Assembly (NCBI RefSeq): GCF_028453695.1
Contig: NC_135773.1
Location: 14,446,001-14,510,000 of the forward strand
DNA: 64,000 nt
Source: Augochlora pura
Lineage: Eukaryota; Arthropoda; Insecta; Hymenoptera; Halictidae
Direction: 5' to 3'
The notes under the pieces were generated by a model. That model did no database searches, had not been told where the DNA came from, and saw only the letters and a list, made by a program, of their open reading frames with translations. This document shows, one piece after another, positions 34,794-46,900 of this stretch. Each line of letters opens with the position of its first letter. Within the stretch, counting starts at the first letter, position 1. The translations under genes and the position numbers were made by a program.

Positions 34794-35153
34794 GTAAGTA
34801 ATGATTCCAACGGTCACAGTGTCCTAGTCGCGTCAAAGTCCGTCCACCGGTCGTTCGTCACCGTTCCTCATCCCCCCCTGAACCTCGCGCAGCCCCCGTC
34901 ACGAAGCTAATCCTTCCAGGACTACGTACTGGCGCGTTCCAGCGATAAGTTTCGGAGAGCGACCTGGACGGCATTATTGCATTCGGGCATACGATTTACT
35001 CGAGTGTCGCTGGAAAATGTCTCGGGGCTTCTGCGATCCGACGACGATACGATCTAAGTGCTTCGCGTTTGCGAATGCGTTTCTGATGCCCGACAATACG
35101 GGCAGATTTTATCGATGACGGTTAGCTGAACGAAGAAAGAGCAAATTAGTTGC
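34794..35153. other. intron-like noncoding stretch
   Basis: Follows the donor of RS candidate 1. It includes a pyrimidine/CCCC-rich part at about 34860-34920 and no other feature. Confidence 0.4.
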
Positions 35154-35665
35154 TTAACCCTCTTAATGCCGGGTAAAAAAAAAAACAAATTTCACGGTTT
35201 TACTAGGATTTGGAGAAAGACTCATAAAAACCAAATGAAAAGCAATATTTACATAATTCAGAAAGCAGTGTATTAACACGTTCAGCGCCGAGCTATATTT
35301 AGTCGACACTTGACTCTAGTCAATTCAAGCTATAAAAATCAATATATTATGTTTATTTATCAATTATTGTCAATATAACTGTGAAGCAGACTTATTATGG
35401 ATCTATTCTTTTGGTGGAAATTATATCTTGGATTCTATCTTGTCATAAAATATTTTTTTTAATGCATTGAACAGCTACTTAAGCGTGTACCACCAGTGGT
35501 ACACGTGGCATGGAATGTGTTAAGGACGAAATTGATGATGAAACAGTGGCGCCAATTTTTCTATATCCATTGGAAATTACATAAATAACAAAGATATAAG
35601 TATAAGGCACTTTTCGCCAGTGTAGCACGGGCCGATATATCGGTCTCCGGCACTAAGAGGGTTAA
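35154..35665. mobile_element. TTAA-flanked MITE carrying a nested element
   Basis: Left end TTAACCCTCTTAATGCCGG, right end inward TTAACCCTCTTAGTGCCGG: 19-bp inverted repeats with one mismatch, bounded by TTAA. A palindromic CCGATATATCGG lies just inside the right end. Its middle is occupied by a second TTAA element (35273-35523), so the original element was about 260 bp. It has no coding capacity. The high terminal identity suggests a comparatively young insertion or selection on the ends. Confidence 0.75.
35273..35523. mobile_element. TTAA-flanked MITE nested inside the 35154 element
   Basis: Left end TTAACACGTTCAGCGCCGAG; right end inward TTAACACATTCCATGCCACG, an imperfect inverted repeat of about 20 bp bounded by TTAA. 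Next to the right end a perfect hairpin GTGTACCAC-CA-GTGGTACAC lies at about 35484-35503. The terminal ACACGTT differs from the CCCTTTG of family 1, so this is a distinct family of the same TTAA type. It must have inserted after its host element. Confidence 0.7.
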
Positions 35666-38600
35666 GTTACGTCTATTCTCTCTCGTCTAACTTCTACCCC
35701 GTAAAATTCCGCATCTCGCTTTCAAGATGCGTTTCGACATTAAAAAAAAAATTGATTTAAATTGCAACCGATTCCGAAATTTTTATCGAGGAATCTGCAG
35801 ACTTTAATTCGTAACAGTTCTCTCGCCGAGCCACGCGCGTCGAAAAATTTGCAAAAATTAATGAAGCAACCAAGGCGAACAATATCGTCCGAAATACACA
35901 GGTGGACAAATTCGCCCCGCAGTAGCTGAATCGTCGGAGTTAAATTGGACAGGAAATTAAAAACTAGGAACGAAAGCAGGAAGTCCGAAAGTAAAAATAT
36001 TTAATTCGCGAAAGAGCGAAGGCCAAAGCGTGAATCTAAACACTCGCGCGCGTGGAATCAATAAACCGCCCGCGCGCGCCGAATATTCTACCCGAAAAAT
36101 GTAGACCGCGGGTCCAAGAGAAATTGCAGCTGCATATTTTAGCTGCATTGCTTGACGAACCTCCATGAAAATAGCGTACGAGTGCGGGGGCCGTCCGACA
36201 CCGTTCAATTTCGCAGTATGAAATTCTTTCCCACCTGAATCGCTTCGACTCTACAGATCGTTGCAATTTCGGAGGTCGCGTCGCACTGAAACGTGTTAAT
36301 TGTTGTAGTAGTAACATTACTTGAAACGTGCAATACATTATAGTGCATGAATTAAAACGACAGTGTTTAAATTTTCTCATTACCAACATTTGTTATACCG
36401 ATTGCTAGCGATTCTACGTTCATACAACGCGTCGTAGTTGGCAATAAAACACTGGATGGATACGGCATGCTAATAAGTCAACAACGTCGCTGGAAAATGC
36501 ACAGGAATCCAAAAAATTTGCCAGAATCGTTCGAAAAACGTGAAATATTGTGACTTTGTTGAAAATGTCCCAATCAGTCCCAAGCAGCGTTTGGAAAATG
36601 TTTCGGAGACCGCGGAAAGCGTTGCCGCATATACGCCTTGAATTTTGAATGCGTCGAAATCAATTTTGATGAATAAATAAGTTGTTTGCGTTTTATTTAC
36701 AAATTCCGGGTATTCCCTTTCCATAATGTATATCTACCTCGTGTAGCCGTGTCCCGAGCTTTGCATGGCGAAGGTTGCAGCGGCAGGTGCAGCTGCATTG
36801 CACCGATGCGCCGAGCCGCATCCATGCCTGATACACGACCTCCGGGGAGATTTCATACGGCAGAGGTTGAGCCGGCTGCCTTTCCCAGCCTGATATTCCG
36901 CGAAAGTCCCTGAGAATTGCAAATGTTTCGCCAACGTGTCTCCTCCGGCCCCGCGCCCTCGGCCGACCGACCGACCGACCGACCGACCGACCGACCCCAC
37001 CCCACGGTCGCCGCCGCGTCGGCTCCGGTTCGCGTCCTGTGCCTTTAGCCGTTCGCCCGATCCCATCCCTTAACGCCCCCCACCCTTTTCGGCTTCCGTC
37101 TGGCCCAGCGAGACGAGGCAGTGGCACTTTTCGCCGCGGATATGGAAATTTCATATAAGCCAAGACGCGGCGCGCGGCACCGTAGGAATGGCGCCGACAC
37201 CGGTCGAGAACCCCCGAACATCCTCGTTCTTCTTCGGAGAATAACGCAATTTCTTGGCCGACTTATCGCTAGCGCCCGCGTCATCCCGGACCTTTGATAT
37301 TTTATGTGCGGCCGTCACGCGCGTGCCGGTTCTCTTGAACGACCGGCGGCTCTCCTATTTCTCTCGGAGTAACGAGAGGCGCGAGGCGCGAGGCTCGGGA
37401 TCGATCGATGCCGGCCGTCGCGGTTCGAACACCGAACTTCGACCGGGAACAGCTGAGTTACGGGAGTTATTAACATTTCATGCAGTCCCGGGAAGACTGC
37501 GAAGAGAATTAAAGCCCGCCACCGCAAAGCATTTGCATGATATTATGCTTTTAGGTTACCGGGGAAAGTTCGAACTTCGCGGGAGTCATTAAGGACCTGT
37601 TCGATCAGCGGTTTCCAATTTTATGCCGGGATATCGGCTGTGCCCGGTTCTCCTTTTGCTTTATCCTCGAGTTCAATTAACAGAATTCGCGAGTTGTCTC
37701 GCTCGTAATTCGTGTTTAATAGGAAAAGTAAACGGTAAATCGGCCTTTCGGATTGTATCTTTCACCTCGACTCCGTCTTCAACCTATATAAAATCCTCGT
37801 TACAAACTTTATTCTTTTAATTCAAAAGGACAGGTTATGCAATCACGATAAATGTATAGGTATTATTAATTTCTGTTAGATTGAAATACAATTTCAGTCT
37901 TGTGGCATCGAATCTTAGAATCCATGGAGTTGTGTAACAACTATAAATTTTTATTATCTACATACATCCGTAGAAAGGCAAAAATCGTAGCTGTAAAAGG
38001 GGCAGATAAATCCAGCTCGGTTCGGATCGACGTCAGAGAGGATCGCGGCTTCGTATTTTACACCGATAAGAAACCCCTTTTTCCGTAACGGCGATCGGTC
38101 GGTCAGAAAATCGCTGTCAGATATTAGAGACGGTAGACAGGTTTATTCTCGGGGCATCCGGCTCCTTTCATCGAACTTAATAACGACCGTGTGTCTATCG
38201 ACGTGAACGTATAGTTTGTCGTAAGATCGGGTATATTAAGTATCCGTATATCAGGTCGCCTTCGCTGGATCGTGGATCCTTCGGAGGGAAACGGGGGCCC
38301 GGCAGTTCCCCCATAAAGCGATTTACGAGCGTCGCAGATTTACCGGGCGAAATTACGGTTCGCGTTTCCCACGGATACCTTGACTTACGGCGTCTGTGGA
38401 ATATCATTTTTCGCGCTTAAACCGTGCCACGGTATTGTCCCGCCGCACCGCGCCGAACCGCTTCCGACGACGCCGTGTTTCATTGCTTACGCGTCGCTGG
38501 ATCTATACGTCGAATGGGATATTAAACGTAGATTATTGATATCCCTCCATTTTACGCTTGGCGCGTCTTGCCAAGCCGGCTCGGCTCGACTCGGCTCGTT

Positions 38601-38735
38601 AACGCCTCAATTGCTCCCGGAGAATCTCGTGGAAAAGACAATTGATTCGACGAAGAGATGGCAAATTCAGGCGTTGCGTAGTCATAAGCGCTTTCAGCCT
38701 CAATTTTTTCAAAAAGTCTATTACGAAAGATTGTT
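35666..38735. other. noncoding mosaic, no gene seen
   Basis: GC-rich stretches at 36000-36260, 36750-37640 and 38020-38700 with AT-rich DNA between. A CCGA tetranucleotide array (nine units) lies at 36961-36996. TATATAAAA near 37783 is an isolated TATA-like motif. Open frames up to 156 codons overlap on both strands without domains. Confidence 0.5.
36961..36996. repeat. (CCGA)n tetranucleotide array
   Basis: Nine near-perfect CCGA units preceded by GG and followed by CCCCAC runs, in a CpG-rich block. Confidence 0.93.
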
Positions 38736-38983
38736 TTAACCCTTAACGAACGAGAGGCGACTCTCAGTAGCCACTGTGTTTCGCCGGCAGGACGAGTGGC
38801 GCGATATATAATTGTATATAGTTGTATATAAACGTATATAATTGCATATAACCTTACATAAATTATATTTGTATTTCATACAAATTAAAATAATTTATAT
38901 GCAAGACAGTCGACACATCTGAGAAAATCGCCTCGTCCTCCTACTCCACTTGGCCGGAAAAGTCGTCGTCCGCTAAGGATTAA
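38736..38983. mobile_element. TTAA-flanked MITE, related to family 1
   Basis: Left end TTAACCCTTAACGAACGAGA, then a GGCGACTCTCAGTAGCC block resembling the family-1 B end. Right end inward TTAATCCTTAGCGGACGACG. Terminal repeats are imperfect (about 14 of 18). The interior includes a short tandem run of GTATATA-ATT units (about 38810-38855). It is 66 bp from the family-1 copy at 39049. No coding capacity. Confidence 0.6.
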
Positions 38984-39048
38984 AAAGTCATATATTTAGA
39001 AAGATTTCGATCCAACACTTTGTAATCGAACAATACCATTTCATGGTA

Positions 39049-39293
39049 TTAACCCTTTGCACTCGAAGCCATTTTAATTATGATTCTAAAACAACTTTTT
39101 TGACATATAACATTTCTATTCTATATAACAAAATATATTTTGATATGAAATTGAATCTTATAACTCATGCAATAATAATTATAATTATAATAATTATTGA
39201 AATCTAATTTTTCATAATATAAATATTATCTTAGAACGTACCATAACAATTTTAATGGTGCCTCAGAGTCACCACTCGAGTGCAAAGGGTTAA
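39049..39293 (+). mobile_element. TTAA-flanked MITE, family 1 (best-preserved copy)
   Basis: A end TTAACCCTTTGCACTCGAAG and B end inward TTAACCCTTTGCACTCGAGT share an 18-bp perfect terminal inverted repeat. The inner sequences differ (CCATTTTAA versus GGTGACTCTGAGGCACC), which lets orientation be assigned. Both TTAA borders are intact. At 245 bp it is AT-rich inside and non-coding. It can serve as the reference copy for those at 2444, 3990, 53820 and 61833. Confidence 0.8.
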
Positions 39294-42200
39294 ATACGTT
39301 ACACAAGAAGTGCGTCTCTATAACATTGAATAATGCTCGAATAAATAGTAAACATTTAGCCAGTTTCAATATCATTCAGTTCCTCGTAACGAATTACCGA
39401 AGAGTACTGATTTTTCGTGCGATTTCACGGTAGGGTGACCTTAATCCGCGCGAAATCGCGGCCGGCTCGTTCGGCTGATCATAAATAGGGGCGGGCGCGC
39501 GAGGGCGCATCATTGAAACGAATTCCGAGCGTCAAATCGGCGAATGATCATTTGCCTAATGGAGATTTTAGGGCCGGTGGCCGATTCGGTTGAAAGACGA
39601 GAAATGGCCGCCGTAATGACGCGCGATTTTATCCGGGAACTTTTGTTCGGTCGTAGCGGGTATTTCGGAATTCGGGACGCGAGTGTGCCGTGGAACCACG
39701 TGTCCGCGAGCCGATTTCCGAATCGCGGGGGCGAGGGTCCGGAGAAAGGTGTATTCGGAACGACGCGCCGCGGAACATTCGGTTAATGAAACGGAATCGT
39801 TTCACGAGGTCGAGGCGGTGGGGGAACGCGCGCGTTGTTGACTCGCGTCGATTCGCTACGTAATGTTTACACGACCGCGATAGAAACGAGCTCGGTAATT
39901 GAAAACGCGCGAGGAGTTCCTACCCCCGTTCCTACGGTCGACCGGCTGCGCCGCGCACCTCAACGACGAATATAATAAATCCGATGATTTTATTATTTCA
40001 TCGAGGCTGCCTGGAGGCGGATCGTAATGCGGCCAATAAACGCGATCAGAATATTCCGCGAGATGCATGTACCGCGGCGGCGGCGGCGGCGCGCGTCGCT
40101 ATTAAACCGTTCCCGGCGGTTCGCGTCCAATTGTCGACTTTCGCGCGGGTCTGATGCGCATTAATTAATGCCAGGTCGGACCGACGCGACGCGACGCGAC
40201 TCGTATAATAACGTTTGTTCGGTAAGCGGGTCCGATGGAATTTATATGATTCGCGTTCGGTTTAATGGGGCGCGGGGACCTCGAATATTTTCGCCAGCGA
40301 GACTGCGTGTTAATCGCTCGACATTCTTTTTTTCTCTCTTTTTTTTTCGGCCATCTGATTAATTTCGCCCCGAACAATTCATTACACGATTTATACGCTT
40401 AATCTCGCCGCGACGCTACAAATAATTAAACGCCGCCAGTTTTATAGGGACCTGTGGAACGAGTGCCTGGGGAATGGACCGCGGCGATGGTTTGTTTCAC
40501 TGCCGCGATCAAACTTGGATTAATTCCGTGCGAACAGTAATTTTGGGGCTGGTTTAGTACACTTATCGAGGCAACACCAGATGCGGCCGTTTTCGCCTGG
40601 CTTTTATTTCGGGAATTGCAACTTTCCTAACGATCCTGTAAAACTCGCTTTTATACCGCGAAATGTTTAAGCTCTGGTTCCATTGTTCCGCAATTTACCG
40701 GATTTCCGCGAAATTCGGAGATGCAATTTGCTCAATTAATCCGTAAAACAAACCTGATGAAAAAAAACTGCGCAAAATCCATCTAGTTCGAACGGTTATA
40801 AAAATGTAACTCTCCATATTCTGCCATTACGCGAACGTTGAAAACGCTTGATTCGCGTAAAGATTCGATGACATTAATCAATCGAACGAACGCGGTATTC
40901 AAATAGAATAAAATCTAGCAAAATCTGCAAAGCTTGACCACGAAGTACGTGGACCGGCAATAACAGATGCATTTCGCTCAGCTTCGTAGTACAACGAATA
41001 GGGAATAGTAGGCGCGATAACACGGTGGTTTATTTGCTTCTTGACGCCGCGCTGACTCTAACGATCCCTTATGATCGCGTCTCGTCTCGCTGCAGCGTGA
41101 AAATGCAGACGCCAGCCGGCGAACAGTGTTAATACACCTTGTTACACGGACCGCATTTTTACGGTGTTGTAAAGAGCGCCGCAATTTTTGCGCAACGCTG
41201 TTGGTGCCCGTGTAGCACAGAGGTTTAGTAGCCCTTTTTATTGGAGCGTTGGCTGTCGGTTGCCCGTCGAAACACAGGCCGGACAAGGGTCCGGCGAATT
41301 TTGCGTCGGTCGTCTCTGCGTGCGCACCGTGTAATTGCATTCACGATGCAGCCGTAAGATGGACGGCGGTTCGCGCGTACTACCCTGTCGGAACGCTGCG
41401 GTAACGGGGGAGGGTTGGCTGGTAAGGAAAGCGAAATACGAGGTCGAGCGCGACCCGTTTCGGACCGTGGCATGATTTTACCGACGTGACTGCACTGTAG
41501 ATCACCGGTCGGCTACGCGTCAAAAGGGACAACGCGGCGCGAGCACTATTCGCGTTTCAGTGAAATGGAGCTTCAAACACTTTGATGCATTGATATCCTA
41601 TCCTCTGCCCAGCCTATATCCCGATGTTTCGTGTTCTGCCGATATTTGCTTATTACGATCACTGTGTCTGCTCATCCGCAGTATCCATTATCGACGAGCT
41701 TCCTTCGATCCTCATACCATCTCTCAGCTGACTTGCATCTTACAAATGCTTCGTTGCTTGGAGAAATATTTTATTAACGTCGCTTTCGGCGATCTTTATT
41801 TTTATCTTAACGCTTTATCTATCGGCAGTTCCGTTACAGTTCTTTTAAAAGAGGAGATCGAACAATTCTGAAATAGTGTCATGCGTAATCCATTAAATTA
41901 TTTAGATCATTTCGAATAATGGTGACGATAAAGCATTCGAAAAATGCATCGACAATGCGACATGTAATATATGTATAATGCTACGGTTTCGCCGGAGTAA
42001 TACGTTCGATAAAATTTTAATGCAAATTAAAGATGTAACCGCTGGGTAAAGATAATTCGTTCGAGATGAATATTTCATGAACAAGCCAGATAGATTAAAT
42101 AGACGCGGGCGTCAAATCCTTCATTCGTTCCGTGCAGAATTAATGATCGAAAATGACGTCGCTTAATTTGACGTGCCATTCGAGCACATGAATCTTGAAA

Positions 42201-42958
42201 TTAATTTTTGGAACTCCGACGAAATCCATTTCGTGATGCAACGAATGGTCTAGCCCCGAGTCCAAGAGCTTCGAGAATGGTATAGCCCTGACGACATCAT
42301 TAATCAACACTTTCCATCTCGCGCCGCAATCCGTTCTCTTTTTCGCGCGGCTCACGGTGTAAGAATGGTCGAGAGTGCACGACCAAAAAAAAAATCGAAA
42401 CGAAATACGGTAAACCATGCTCCGGACTTAAGAGGAAAACACGATAGGGGGGTGTTCTACGAGCGGGATTCATTTGGGGAACGAGCACAGCGACCGTCGC
42501 TTTCGGAACGAGCGGCGGCCGTTGTCCGGGTCCCGCGAGCAAACTGATTCCGTCTGGATCGGCTGGGTGGCCGTTTCATTCGCGGCGAAACGGGCACCGG
42601 ACGACGGCGCGCGTTCGCTTGCACGGCCATCGCGGCAAATATAAATTTAATGACCCGTCGCGGCGCGGCAGAGCGACCGGATAAGGGGACCCGGACCGGC
42701 AGCGTTCGCTCGGTCGGCGCGGCGCGGCGAAGAACGGAACGAGGCGACGCGACTGCCGGGGGTGGCAACCGGGGCCGAAGGCTTTATAAAATTGACTGGC
42801 AGCCCCTCTCGGCCCCTCTCTCGCTGCCGGCTCGATGAAAACAAATAGGCGAAAGAGCTGTCAAATTCTGCAACTGCGACGCGCATTGCGAGCAAAGTTA
42901 CGTTCAACGTGTTTTCTCCCGCCTGGATTTACAGCGAAATGGGTGCAGGGTGAGCGAG

Positions 42959-42994
<36 letters not shown>

Positions 42995-43442
42995 CGAGAG
43001 AAAGAGAAGGAGGAGAGAGCGAGAGCAGGGAGGGCGAAGCTGCAAATGAAAAGGGCCCCCCGACGCGAGTCTACTGGAGATTTTTAGAGGAATAAAAATT
43101 TCCTCGCGTATTCCCTCGCTCATCCTCCAGTCTCCTCCCACGCAGCCGGCTTCGTATTTCGATTCTATTCAACTGTTACCCCGCGAGCGTTCCACGATGA
43201 AATTCAGCGTCGATTTAACGCGCGCGCTTCTCGCGACCGATCGGCAACAAGGCTCCGCTCGATGCGAGGGACTCTGTGTATCGTTGGGAGTAGGACAGTT
43301 GGCACAGACCATGATTGGTTCCAAATATTAACACGTTCATTGTCCCAGCGTTCATTTCGCCGTCGCGCCGAAATGCTCAGCTTAATCCTTGGATGCTGTC
43401 GACACGTGTGGCAATGCAATTTTACCCGTCGCGAGAATGCTC
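39294..43442. other. CpG-rich noncoding, no gene seen
   Basis: 39420-41560 and 42060-43400 are CpG-rich, with AT-rich DNA at 41560-42060. Simple repeats: CGG run at 40073-40092 and (GA)n at 42963-42992. An ATAAATAGG near 39481 followed by GC-rich sequence is TATA-like but has no associated gene. Open frames overlap on both strands and lack domains. Confidence 0.5.
42963..42992. repeat. (GA)n microsatellite
   Basis: About 15 uninterrupted GA/AG dinucleotides, followed by degenerate GAGA-rich sequence to about 43035. Confidence 0.95.
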
Positions 43443-43925
43443 CAAATAAATTGTCTATTGCTTTAGCGGCAATGTTCATTATCCAAATTAATCACTTGGT
43501 ATTACCTTCGATTGTCGTCATTTTCTGCCACTTTCTAGATAAATTGTCCAGTTTAGTCTCGAATTGTGGTATGCTAAATAAATTGTCTACTTTAGTTTTG
43601 AACTGTTATATTATATAAAAATTGTTCATTCTTTCTGTAACAGAAATTACCTTGTAAATGAATGGCTCATTCTTTTTGTAAGAGAAATTACCTTCTAAAT
43701 AAATTGTTCATTCTTTCTATACGAGATATTACTATCTAAATAAATTGTTCATTCTACCTGTAAGAGATATTGCCATTTAAATAAATTGTTTATTTTTTCT
43801 ATGTGAGATATTACCATCTAGATAAATTGTTCATTCTGTAACAAAAACGGCTCTGTAAGTAAATTGCATCTTGCCACAATCGATCGTCGTCCCTCAAATA
43901 AATTGTCCGCTCTCGTGTAAACAAA
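43443..43925. repeat. 41-bp minisatellite, about 11-12 diverged units
   Basis: Units begin with AAATAAATTGT and then TCATTCTTTCTGTAAGAGAT-like sequence, ending ATTACCATC. The unit starts keep 41-bp spacing through the central part (about 43610-43830). Outer units (43443, 43910) keep only the AAATAAATTGT box, as expected when expansion and homogenisation act mostly in the centre. AT-rich, no open frame. Confidence 0.85.
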
Positions 43926-46900
43926 AACGATTGAAACGCTAATAAACAGTATGGACGGTGTAACCAAGTTCGTCTTGAAATTGCGGACGGAATACCCCAT
44001 GTTACGAGAATAATGCCGCTGGAACAATATGACCGGGGGGGACCGATGGTAAATCGCATTCAGCATTCGATACAATAAACTGTGCGCACTAAATCGGCGT
44101 TCGGTAACTCGGCAGATATTGTACACGCGTCTATTCTAACGTAGCAGAAAATCGCATCGAGAGAACTCGGCTGTCCGAGAACGCGATTTTAAATTGCAGT
44201 CGGCCGTCAGGCAACGCGTTGCACTCGCCGCCCGCCCGCCCGCCCCTCTCGCCTCGCCCCATTCTCGCCGCCCTGGCCGCCCCTACCTGCGCTCTATAGA
44301 ACGGCCCCTTGTTCCTTCAAACTCATTTCATAGTACGGTCGCGGGACTTGATTATATGCTCCGAACAAAAAGTGGTAACGGTTCGAAGTTCCGATACGCT
44401 CGTTAACGAACGACCCGATTAAAACCGTTGTCGAACTGCGAAACGATAATAGTTATAATAACCGTGTCGGGACGACAGCTCGTTCGCAGTCGCCGTGCCG
44501 CGTCGATCGCGAATCGCATGTTTTTGCGGGAGGACCGGAACGTCGCCTCGAATTATTCATTTCGACGCCTCGGGACGCGGCTTCGCGAAATCATGGCGCG
44601 ACGAAATTTCATTCGCAAACCTTCGTCTTCTTGCTTCTCTCATTCCGTTCCATTGGGACCTGTTTTCGACTTTGTGCTATTTTATAGCAAAAACGACCAA
44701 TTAAATCGTAAGTTTCTTGGGACCATGTTTACTTCGAGTGCGAATCGCGCATGTAACATCATCAACATCGACTGCGTAAAACGTGTTTCAATTACCAAGA
44801 GTTCCAATTTTTGCCACGATTTGTTCGATTGCTTTCACTCGACGCCGTCGGTGAGACCGCGCAGCATTATTTTTCGATGAATGTATAAACAGAAATCCGG
44901 AGATTGCTTTTTTCATAAGCGGCGTTGATAAACAGAGAGCGCATGGCGCGCAGACATCGGAGCCGATCGCGTATTGTCAAATATAATATTCGGTATTTTT
45001 CGTACAATTATCCTCAATAATGACGACGCGCGGCGCGCGTGCCGTAATAATATTTCAGATATCGTTGCGTCCAGGAATGCGTCCGCGGTACGAACGGAAT
45101 AACGGGGCGGCATGTTAACGGGAATTAAATTTCAAAAATTCAGCGTCGGAGATTGAATTTCCGCGGCGGTTTGAGCGTTTTCCTTCGGATTTCACGGTGA
45201 TAAATAAATGAGCCCGGAATTGCGTTCTTGAGTGTTACAATCGACGAAACCACGGCGCGCGGAAATTCATTTTTCCAGCCGACGGATCCGTCGGAGCAAT
45301 TAACTGTCGTATTAACTTTGATCGCTGCAACAACAGGGTGCAGCAGACGTCATGCTCAATTAATGGCATCGTGATTGCGCCGCGCGATATTGTTCGGCTT
45401 TGTAACGAAAAACAGGCCGGATGCGGCACGCAATCTAAAATTCTGGAGGCCCTCGAACCCGGCTGCAGGGGAGAGAACTATTTCGGAAATGTTTCGAATA
45501 TTGTTTCACGGAAACGCGGCGTTGCGCAATCAAATTAATAAGTTACAGTCTGCCTTGCATTTTACAGCGAAATGTAACATTCCTTTATGCTAGTGTTACG
45601 GCGCTTTTGTCCGGAATTCGTTTAACAAACGAGTAGGACGCGATGAGAAGATATTATCTGTTTAGCGGGAGCGTGATTCAATCGCGCATGTCACGAATTT
45701 ATTTCAGAAGGATACAAAACGTTATCGAACGAAAGGATACTTGATATTTTCTGCTTCCAAGCTTCCATTGTAATTATTACTGCGGATTTCTATGCGAAAG
45801 AAGCATTTTGTTGCTTGAATAAGTCGAATATAGTGTAACAATGTTCTCAAATTCGTCTAATTGTCTTCGCATTAGTTTGTTTTCGATAATTAAAAAGTAG
45901 CCATGAAATATATGACAAAAGTAATTCAAAGTGAAGGAAGAAAACTCACACAGATTTCCTTTATATTACAACAAGAATTCGACAAGAGAGATTCGACGTT
46001 CGTCTGACTAAAAACGGCTTGTTCCGCTGCGAAGCTTCGAGCACCGAGCTAGTAGTAACGAGATCGGCTCAGAGTTTCATTCCCCGAGTTTCGAATATTT
46101 AAAAGCGACAAGGGTGCACTTAAAATGATCGACATTTCTGCGCGAAGTCCTCGATAAATGTTTGAATACCATACTCGGAGCGTGCTCCCCGATCTCTAAT
46201 CGCAGGACCGGTCTCCACCCCCGGCAGCGCCGTCGTCCTCCTTTTTTCCTCGACTCCCGACTGTTGAATCAAGCGGAGAAAACTTTCCGTCTCGGATTTT
46301 TCCTTTCCGGTGAATGAAGAAAAGTTCCGTAAACCTTGGGCGCGAGCCATTAAAGGGCTACTAATTCTGCGACTCAAAACTTGCTCCGCCGTGAACAAAG
46401 AGACCGGGTTGCCGGCGACGCCGCCCGCCGCCCCGCTGGACGGAAACTTTTCAGAAATCCATTACCGTTCCCCTTTCTACCACGGATCCGCCGTTACAAT
46501 TTGATATCGAGGCAAAAGCCTGTCCCCCGGGGAAGACGGCGCGCGGCGTCATCCGTTGTCATCGCGGTCGTCTCCGGCTTGCGTGGCGACGTTCGCGCGA
46601 CACGACCACGACTCGTCGCGTTTCTTCGGGGCGGCTCCTCGGAGCGAATCCCCGGGAACCGCTTGTAAAGAAGCTTGCGAGATTACATTCAATTGGCGAG
46701 ATTAAACGCGGCCACGGTCGCGCCGTAAATTCAAGGAGCACCGCCGTATCGGCGACGAGCTATCGTCGCTGCTCGCCGCGCAGAATGCGCGCGGAAATTG
46801 GATCCCGCTCGATTTTCGATCAAAAGGCTCGCCTTACCTGCCGACTGACTGCCACCGATCTCTCGCCCGCATACCTTCCCGCACCTCTGTCACCGAACCT

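Noticed and set aside
43443..43925. CRISPR-like regular repeats
   Set aside because: Units are contiguous diverged tandem repeats without unique spacers, and the DNA is eukaryotic.
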